DNA of 15,798 bases from an archaeon (GTDB taxonomy: Archaea > Asgardarchaeota > Hermodarchaeia > Hermodarchaeales > Hermodarchaeaceae), in assembly GCA_016550415.1 (NCBI GenBank), contig JABXGU010000137.1, positions 1-15,798 on the forward strand, given 5' to 3'. This document shows, piece after piece, positions 7,507 through 14,100 of the stretch. Numbering within the stretch: position 1 is the first letter of the stretch; every line of letters begins with the position of its first letter. Below the pieces are notes generated by a model. That model made no database searches. It was not told where the DNA came from and worked only from the letters and a program-made list of their open reading frames with translations. Position numbers and translations under genes: made by a program.

Positions 7507-8043
7507 ATGCAATCTACTCTACGACGCTTCGGAGTATTTCTGGGCTCACACATTCTGAGTGGAGTATTGACTGTTCTTGCCATGTATGGAGTTGCCAATG
7601 TTGGACTTGTGTTTCCTGTCAGCCTTCTAGATATTATGATGCTCTATTCATGGATACTCACTCTACTGATCTTGCCAATCCAAGCTGGTGTCCAAGTATG
7701 GAGTGCATTACGCTTAGCTCCCACACCTGTTCTATTACTCTATTATTTCCAATATGATGCGACAAGTACTCTTCCTCATCATTTCCTGGATCCTGTACGT
7801 AGCCGCACTGGCATATTCACCGTATTCATCCTTCTGCTAGGTGGTCTCGTGGCATGGCCAGTTTATACTATTTATGGAGCCTTACTTTTAATAGCCCGTT
7901 TTGGATTACGGATTTTTGCCATAGATTTTCTTGTTCAGTTAGTTCAAGCCATGGCAATTGGGGTTTCAGGCATTTTTGTAGCCTACTTCATAGTTGCATC
8001 GCTTGCCATCATTTTTGTTCAATGGCGTCGATCTTTCAGGTAA
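7507..8043 (+). CDS. Small integral membrane protein of unknown function, 178 residues
   Basis: I recognise no family. The protein is strongly hydrophobic with about four to six membrane-spanning stretches: roughly residues 9-35, 38-68 (likely two passes), 101-128, and 132-172 (likely two). A short hydrophilic loop near 80-100 (YFQYDATSTLPHHFLDPVRSR) holds paired histidines, and the C-terminus is basic (QWRRSFR). No catalytic motif is evident. The start at 7507 was chosen for its strong ribosome binding site; an ATG five codons upstream (7492) is possible on a leaderless mRNA. The gene has its own candidate promoter, follows the protease terminator and faces the convergent aminotransferase gene, so it is probably monocistronic. 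Its proximity to a membrane-anchored protease is not evidence of a shared role. Confidence 0.75.
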   Translation: MQSTLRRFGVFLGSHILSGVLTVLAMYGVANVGLVFPVSLLDIMMLYSWILTLLILPIQAGVQVWSALRLAPTPVLLLYYFQYDATSTLPHHFLDPVRSRTGIFTVFILLLGGLVAWPVYTIYGALLLIARFGLRIFAIDFLVQLVQAMAIGVSGIFVAYFIVASLAIIFVQWRRSFR

Positions 8044-8129
8044 AACCTACTAAGAAATCCAGAATCAATAAATTCACAAATAGATACAAATGAAGTGTTG
8101 AAGCTATAGAATCCATTCCTTGTCTAGGA

Positions 8130-9416
8130 TTAATTCAACGCTTTGTTTAATAGTTGTCCTAATTTTCTGATACCTTCATCGATGGTCTTTTCAGAATTGT
8201 AGGAGTAGCTGATACGCATAGTATTCGTTGGACGTTCCACAGGAACCATCTTGTTATTTTCTGGACGAAATGTGGACCCTTTTAATGGATAGAATGCCAA
8301 TCCTGGCACATAGATAATATCGTTTGGCAGTGCAATTTTTTCAAGGAACTGCCTTGCATCAAAGCTAGAATCTTCACTTTCCCACCAGATGAAGAATCCG
8401 CCAGTGGGGTCTGTTCGTTGACCTGATGGAAAGGTATCATCAATTGCCTTGCACATAATGTCGCAGCGTTTTCTATAAATCTGCACGCTCTTGGGGAGAA
8501 CCTCATCAATGTATTTTCGATAATAGATATCAAGCATGCGCTGAACAAGTGTGGGGCTGCATAGGTCAAGGTAGCCCTTGTCTTTGTCAATGTGTTCCCT
8601 GACTTTTGGTGGGAATACATTGTATCCAATTCGAAGCACAGCAGCTTCTTTACTGGTAGTTCGTAGATATGCTACGTATTTGTTCTGCGTGTCTAACGCT
8701 TTAATGGGCTTCTCACGCGGTTCCTTGAATTGAATTTCCCTGTAAGCTCCATCCTCTACTAAAAGGATGTTATATTTGACTGCCAACTCAAAGAATGCTT
8801 CTCGTCGATCCTTGGGTAATGTAGTTCCCTTTGGGTTATCGGAGTCTGGTACCAAGTAAATCATTTCGGGGTGTTTTCCGAATTTCTTTTTGCATAACTT
8901 GATAGCAGCTTCGAAGTGTTCGGGGATTGCGCCCTGTAAATCTGTTGGTACTGTAATGAGGTGTGCCCCAAGTTTTACTGCTGGCATTAAAAATCCCAAA
9001 TAAGCTGGACTTGTTGTGAGAATCAGATCTCCTTCGTCAATGCAAGTATCAAGAATTGCATAGAGTGCCTGCTGGGACCCTGTTGTGATGGAGACATCAT
9101 CTTCTGGGTGTTCTTTGTCAAGAGTTATGCCATCATATTTTACCAAACGGTGAGCTAGGGTCTTACGGAGAAATAGTTTTCCTCCCGTTGCTCCATAATT
9201 GAAGTCGTCAATAACTCGCTCCTCTTGACCTTGCTTGATATCTTGTATTTGTTCCTGACCAAGTTCAATTAGTATTTTAGAAAGGGTTTCAACTGGTAAA
9301 GCGCCGGGTTTGCCTCCACCAAAATAATAGGGAACATTGTATTTTAGGAGTCTACGAATTTCTGATTCTGGGATGAATGATGTCCAAGCGGCAAAATCAT
9401 AAGGCTCAGATTTCAT
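8130..9416 (-). CDS. PLP-dependent class I/II aminotransferase (2-aminoadipate/MocR-like catalytic fold)
   Basis: A 428-residue fold-type I pyridoxal phosphate enzyme, predicted cytoplasmic, transferring amino groups between an amino acid and a 2-oxoacid. Expected family landmarks are visible: TTGSQQAL (111-118) for phosphate binding, VPDSDNPKGTTL with N194, VEDGAYREIQF with D222 and Y225 contacting the cofactor, TTSKEAAVLRIGY with Schiff-base K256 and R262, and MRISYSY with substrate-carboxylate R401. The layout resembles LysN/2-aminoadipate and kynurenine/aromatic aminotransferases and the catalytic half of MocR regulators, but there is no N-terminal DNA-binding domain. The specific substrate cannot be read from sequence. 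ATG at 9416 is preceded by GTGAGGT, 3 bases away. It appears monocistronic, with a candidate TATA box about 40-50 bases upstream. A less typical point is K196 in the SDNPKG loop, where NPTG is usual. Confidence 0.9.
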   Translation of the reverse strand: MKSEPYDFAAWTSFIPESEIRRLLKYNVPYYFGGGKPGALPVETLSKILIELGQEQIQDIKQGQEERVIDDFNYGATGGKLFLRKTLAHRLVKYDGITLDKEHPEDDVSITTGSQQALYAILDTCIDEGDLILTTSPAYLGFLMPAVKLGAHLITVPTDLQGAIPEHFEAAIKLCKKKFGKHPEMIYLVPDSDNPKGTTLPKDRREAFFELAVKYNILLVEDGAYREIQFKEPREKPIKALDTQNKYVAYLRTTSKEAAVLRIGYNVFPPKVREHIDKDKGYLDLCSPTLVQRMLDIYYRKYIDEVLPKSVQIYRKRCDIMCKAIDDTFPSGQRTDPTGGFFIWWESEDSSFDARQFLEKIALPNDIIYVPGLAFYPLKGSTFRPENNKMVPVERPTNTMRISYSYNSEKTIDEGIRKLGQLLNKALN

Positions 9417-9451
9417 AAGACCTCACATCTATCCGAATCATCCATTGTCTT

Positions 9452-9468
9452 GTTATTATTAATTCTTT
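9452..9468 (-). promoter_or_regulatory. Candidate BRE/TATA box for the aminotransferase gene
   Basis: Reading the minus strand, GAAAG leads directly into AATTAATAATAA. Initiation about 25 bases downstream falls near 9430, giving a leader of about 15 bases before the ATG at 9416. The rest of the 157-base gap 9417-9573 shows no other gene or strong repeat. Confidence 0.45.
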
Positions 9469-9573
9469 CACTCATTCGTTTTTTGGGTGAGATGCATCAT
9501 TATTCCTTATACTACCATATCAAATTTAGTGAAATGGAAAATTTATTTGGATAATGAGGAAAATTTAGAATAT

Positions 9574-10098
9574 TCATTGCTTAATTTTTGAGATAATCGT
9601 CGTGCTAATGGTTCTGAATGCTTCCTCCACTCTATCACCATTTTTTGCACTGGTTTCTACATAGGTGCAACCATATCGGTCAATCCAAGGTTGAATATCA
9701 CTCTTTCTTACTGCACGTTTATTCTTGAGATCTGATTTATTTCCAATGAGGACTAATTCGATTTCACCAATATACTGGTTGACTTCACGCTTCCAGTTCT
9801 CAATTGCTTGAAGAGTATCTGAGCGGGTAAGATCAAAGACCATCAGTGCTCCATTTGCCTGTTGATAAAAACTAGAACGGTAGGGAGCAAATTGCTCCTG
9901 ACTAGCAATGTCCCAGATTACAAGCCGTGCCACCTTTTCATCGACATCCAATGTCTTTGATGCGAGATCAACGCCGATGGATGGCTTATACTCTCTTTCA
10001 AATTTGTCTTCAACAAAGCGGAAAATCAAGCTTGTTTTACCCACTGCCGGTTCTCCAACGAGTAGTATTTTGAATTCATAGAATGGCTGTTTTGACAA
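9574..10098 (-). CDS. Rab-like small GTPase with altered G3 motif
   Basis: A 174-residue Ras-superfamily G domain, the kind of GTPase abundant in Asgard archaea and related to eukaryotic Rab/Ras proteins. G1 is GEPAVGKTS (15-23); the switch I region is EYKPSIGVD with S40 where Ras/Rab have Thr; G3 is WDIASQE with D63, then S66 where the invariant DxxG Gly is expected, and Q67 as the catalytic Gln; G4 is NKSD (120-123); G5 is ETSAK (148-152). Other Rab-like features are the IGVD stretch and WDIA. There is no C-terminal cysteine and thus no prenylation signal, as is usual for Asgard GTPases, so membrane contact would need another route. The start is TTG at 10098 with AGGTG 7 bases upstream; no ATG lies in frame nearby. 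It follows the ABC operon terminator and has a candidate promoter with an unusual repeat. Its partners are unknown. Confidence 0.92.
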   Translation of the reverse strand: MSKQPFYEFKILLVGEPAVGKTSLIFRFVEDKFEREYKPSIGVDLASKTLDVDEKVARLVIWDIASQEQFAPYRSSFYQQANGALMVFDLTRSDTLQAIENWKREVNQYIGEIELVLIGNKSDLKNKRAVRKSDIQPWIDRYGCTYVETSAKNGDRVEEAFRTISTTIISKIKQ

Positions 10099-10102
10099 GG
10101 TT

Positions 10103-10136
10103 GCACACCTAGTAGATAGTAGTAGATAGGGTGTAC
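10103..10136 (-). promoter_or_regulatory. Possible SD-sequestering hairpin upstream of the GTPase TTG start
   Basis: On the minus strand GTACACC (10136-10130) can pair with GGTGTGC (10109-10103), giving 7 bp with one G-U pair. The 3' arm contains most of the Shine-Dalgarno AGGTG (10110-10106). The loop is exactly the two 10-base repeats. If transcription starts upstream of 10136 the ribosome site would be masked; if it starts near 10120, as the TATA box suggests, the 5' arm would be missing. Confidence 0.35.
10110..10129. repeat. Tandem 10-bp direct repeat in the GTPase promoter region
   Basis: TAGTAGATAG occurs twice, back to back and without mismatch (10110-10119 and 10120-10129), at about one DNA helical turn. 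It overlaps the predicted transcription start region of the GTPase gene, where archaeal repressors typically bind. Confidence 0.6.
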
Positions 10137-10140
10137 TTCT

Positions 10141-10154
10141 TCTTATTAAAATAA
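10141..10154 (-). promoter_or_regulatory. Candidate TATA box for the GTPase gene
   Basis: The minus strand reads TTATTTTAATAAGA about 43-56 bases before the TTG start. Initiation about 25 bases downstream would fall inside the tandem repeat. Together with the terminator at 10176-10196 it argues that the GTPase gene is transcribed separately from the ABC operon. Confidence 0.45.
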
Positions 10155-10175
10155 TGAGTCAGGTGTCAGAAACTG

Positions 10176-10196
10176 AAAAAACCTTGTATAAAGGTT
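10176..10196 (-). terminator. Hairpin plus T-tract terminator after the ABC/pseudosubtilase operon
   Basis: On the minus strand AACCTT (10196-10191), loop TATAC, AAGGTT (10185-10180) is followed by a run of six Ts (10181-10176, overlapping the stem end). It starts 3 bases after the ABC ATPase stop codon. Confidence 0.68.
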
Positions 10197-10199
10197 GAT

Positions 10200-11192
10200 T
10201 TATTGAACACTAGCTTGTTCCCCATCTAGCGATTGGTTTTTCCAGCTTTTTGTACGGAAGAAATCATAAAAGCTGTCATCAACAATACTCATTTCGAGTG
10301 GTTCAAGTTCCTGTTCACGAAGCGTTTTAAGTAAATCAGGGATTTTGTCTCGAGGATCATCAACGAAGACTTTCAAACTCCCACGGCCAGAACGAATTGT
10401 TGTTCGAACATATTCGATGTCCTGCAACCGTCTAACAGTTTCATGGGAAAGCCGTTTGAATGTTACTTTGATGGCTTCTCCACCACCTGCCAGTGAACGT
10501 ATTAGGTCATCTGGATGTCCCTGCAATGAAATTCGTCCTTTTTCAAGTAGAATTACTCTGCTACAATACTCTACAACTTCCAAATCATGTGAAATGAGAA
10601 CCATCGAGGTCCCGTAACGGTAATTTAGTTGCTTCAGATAGTTAAGCAGTTCATGTCGCAAGTGAGCGTCGAGACCAGTTGTCGGTTCATCCAACAGAAG
10701 GATAGGTGGTTGGTGAATAAGTCCAACACAGATGGAAACTCTCTTCTTTTCACCACCACTTAGGAAACGAACAGGCTTGTGCATAAGTTCCTCATCAAAA
10801 TCAAGTATAGTCATTAGCTCAATGGCTCGTTTTCTTATTTCTGCTCCTGAAATTCCATACATTCGACCAAAGAAATGTGAGTTTTCAAGGGCAGAGAATG
10901 GAAAATAAAGACTCTCATTTTCATGCTGCGGAACATATCCTGTGGCATAATGGATTTCAGCGGCTTCGCGAGTAAAATCATATCCTGCGATTTGTCCCGA
11001 ACCCTCGTATGGTTTTAACTGTCCTGTCATAACTCTAAGCATTGTTGTCTTTCCTGAGCCAGAAGCACCAATGACGCCAAGGATTTCCCGTTCGCGTGAA
11101 TAGCAAGTAATCTCTTTCAAAATGATGTGTTTGCCAATTTTTACCCAGGCATTGTTGAATTCAATAACTTTGGATTCCTTGCTCTGTGACAT
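10200..11192 (-). CDS. ABC transporter ATP-binding protein with C-terminal accessory domain
   Basis: A 330-residue cytoplasmic ATPase of the ABC exporter/ABC-2 (CcmA/DrrA-like) type. Motifs: Walker A GASGSGKTT (42-50), Q-loop YVPQ with Q89, signature LSGGEKKRV (144-152), Walker B ILLLDEP with D168 and E169, D-loop TTGLD (171-175) and switch H202 in ISHD. All catalytic residues are intact. Residues about 228-312 form an extra domain (VRRLQDIEYV, LKVFVDDP, LREQELEPLEM) that resembles the tail of the partial gene at the window's right end. ATG at 11192 lies 5 bases after the stop of the pseudosubtilase gene, and its ribosome site AGGTG (11203-11207) lies inside that gene, so translation is coupled. 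It is the last gene of the operon. No permease is encoded here; one is expected upstream, beyond the window. Import or export cannot be told with certainty, but there is no sign of an importer. Confidence 0.92.
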   Translation of the reverse strand: MSQSKESKVIEFNNAWVKIGKHIILKEITCYSREREILGVIGASGSGKTTMLRVMTGQLKPYEGSGQIAGYDFTREAAEIHYATGYVPQHENESLYFPFSALENSHFFGRMYGISGAEIRKRAIELMTILDFDEELMHKPVRFLSGGEKKRVSICVGLIHQPPILLLDEPTTGLDAHLRHELLNYLKQLNYRYGTSMVLISHDLEVVEYCSRVILLEKGRISLQGHPDDLIRSLAGGGEAIKVTFKRLSHETVRRLQDIEYVRTTIRSGRGSLKVFVDDPRDKIPDLLKTLREQELEPLEMSIVDDSFYDFFRTKSWKNQSLDGEQASVQ

Positions 11193-11197
11193 GGATT

Positions 11198-14100
11198 TTA
11201 TACACCTGTTTCTGTTGCTATTTCTCGTAATTTTTCTAACATCTTATCTAGCCTGTCTGCAGTTTCACCTACAGCGAAGCGGAGCTTATCCAATCGATCC
11301 AACCGACGGTCTGTTAATGTCCATTCCATTTCACGGAGTAAGGCGTGCAAAGTGTTCAATGCATTATCGATGCGTTGGATAAGCTGTTCATCTATGATGG
11401 GTGTGCGCATTCGACGTCGTCGCCGGTATTGCCCAAAAAAGTATACTCCAATAACAAAGAGCATGAAAATAGTAGCTCCAGTTATCTCTAATATCATCAA
11501 TTGGAAATAATCTGGTTCTGGTTGGGGTTCCGGTTGTTCAGGTGCTGCTACATAGTAAAAGTGCATAAATGCCATAGTGCTACTGTAATTACTTGGCAGT
11601 GTGAAAACGAAGATAGTGTAATTGCCAACTATGTTCCCTGTCCAATTGGCGAAGATAAATGTTCCATAGCGTCCCTCCTTCACCTCAAATGCCATGAAAT
11701 AGAAGTCAGAGCCATTGGCTAATTTGTATAATACAAATATCTCAAGATCCTCAACACCATCTCCTGTTTGATTAACGACATCAATTATGAAGCCTGCATC
11801 TTTACCAATTGTGAATAAAGTACCGTTGCCTCCTGTGGGACTAATAGTGATGTTTAAAGTCCTACGGAAAAGATGATGAATTGTATTGTTGGCAAAACGA
11901 AGATTATCTAGATGTTGAATGTGAGTGTTTGCAAAGACGGCTGAGCATCCAAAGACAAAAAGTTCTCGGTAAAAAGAGCTTTGGTAGCCGCCTATCGCTG
12001 AAGCATTTGACCTGGCAAAGATATCTGTAGAACTAGTGGCTTGAAGATATGTTCCTCCTTCTGTTGTTATTGCGGAAACTCCATTTGTGAATGGTGAAGT
12101 GACGGAAAGATCAGTAGTGTTGATTGTGGCAATTGAACCTGAAAGTTGTAGGTCAAAATTGGTAAGGAGTTGGTTGATTGCTGTGTGATTTGTAGCATCA
12201 GCATTGTCAGCTAGGATAATGACTTTGAAACCATCAGTAATGTATTGGGTTAAATTCGCTAGTTCAGTTGATTTGAACCCCTTTTCAGGATCACAGATAA
12301 TGATACCATCAAAAATTGAAAGTATCGTACTGTTGATTTCACCAATTGTGGGAAATTCAGCCAAGTTAAGTTGTGCCTCTGCGAACAGTTCACGTAACAT
12401 TGAGTAACCTGTTAGAACACTGTCTGCCATCTCTTCATATGCTGCCATTAGCGCCTCTAAGTCAAGATTAGACAGATCACTGAGTGCTGTGAAGTCTAAT
12501 CCAAGGTTATGAATGCTGTCAAAAAGAATAGTCGCCTTTGGATATACTACATCAACCAACATCGGTATTGTCATTTCCCAACCATCAGATGCTATGGCAT
12601 GTATTTCCGCAGAATAAAGTCCTGCTTCAAGAAAAGAAGGTATAAAAATCGTTAATTGGAATCGTGTCCCTATCTTGATATTATCGATTTCACTTGGTGT
12701 GACATTCACCCAATCTGCTGCAACACCCTCTACAAAGATTTCTAGATGTTCAATAGGTGTTGAAGTAAGTAATGATAGGTTGTAGATGGCATAGTCATTG
12801 GGGAAATTGAGTATCATGGGCCCATAAGGCAATGTTCCTGGCGCAATTATGCGCATCCTCGGTGGTGTACTAATGAATACATCTCTGAATATGATATTGT
12901 CCAAGGGGTAATGATCCTGTGGCATTGTCAAGTTGAACCAATCAAGTGTAATCTCCGGTGTAACAATCCATGCAGCTAAGTAAACGTCCTCTGTCTCTGG
13001 ATTCCAATTAACAGTAAGTGGGAAAAATTCAAAGGGTTCAAGGGAACCCAACTGGAAGTAACGAGAAAAAATTGCACCTCCCATCGGTTGGGATTGGTTT
13101 GTTAGAAATGCTGCTAGGGCATCTGCAGCTTTATCCCCGATATTCAGGATTAAGGCACTTGTGGAATAGGTTCCAGTGGGTAATCCTGTACGAGGAAGTT
13201 CAACTCGTATTAAACAGAAATCAGCAAGGGGTAATGGCTGAGTTGCGTTAGCAGTTTCATTCAATCCATGAGTAATTGCTGCAAACGAACTTCCGAAGCC
13301 AAGAGTCATTGTCACATTGACGACGCTTGCTCCTGTGGAGAGATTACCGAGATTCCATTGTGTTCCAACTGCAATCTCATCATGGCTATTGTAAGTAGCG
13401 CTGCCATTAAGTGCATCATTATTCAAATGATCATTAACCTGATCATACACGCCAACCTCGAATCCAGCAAGCGGAGTGGAGGTGTTAAATCCAATATATT
13501 GGTCGACAAGGATTGACTCGTTTGGTGGTAGACAATTTCTCGAGACATGAAACGTTTGTGTGGAACCATTGAAGCTACCTGCCTGTATGGAGGTGTTGTT
13601 TGCCCCTGTGAAAAGATCAAAGTTCCACAAGCTGTATAGGCGAACATCTTCCAATTCCTCATCGCCTATGTTTAGTAGAAACTGGGTTATACGAAACGCG
13701 TTTGTAGGAGGGTCTGTGGTGATTCGCCAAGATTCAACACGAGAAATGATTAGAAGGTCTTCATATGAGAGAATCCCCGTCGCTCTTGTATAATCTCCTG
13801 TGGGTAATGTGGTCCAATGGAACTCCTGCTCCATATCTAGAAAATAAAATGGGATTAAGCTGCTATTTCCAATAGCTAAGTAAAACATCCCCATCAGCAT
13901 ATGCATCATAGTCATATTCGTGGTATTGCTTTGGACCATTGCTGCCATTGCCGTTGAATAGGTGCTCATCAATAGCGTAACATTTTCCTCTTCTGCTTGA
14001 CCCATCAGCACTCCGTAATATGGCAACCCTGTTGTTACGGTTCTACTCCGGAAATCTTGGGAAAACGGATTGTGAAGCTCCTCTAGCATATCAAAGGCTG

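Noticed and set aside
13268..13516. Cys-rich 82-residue frame on the plus strand that looks like a small metal-binding protein
   Set aside because: It is antisense to the pseudosubtilase gene. Its cysteines come from reverse-complemented Ala/Thr codons, and there is no promoter or terminator.
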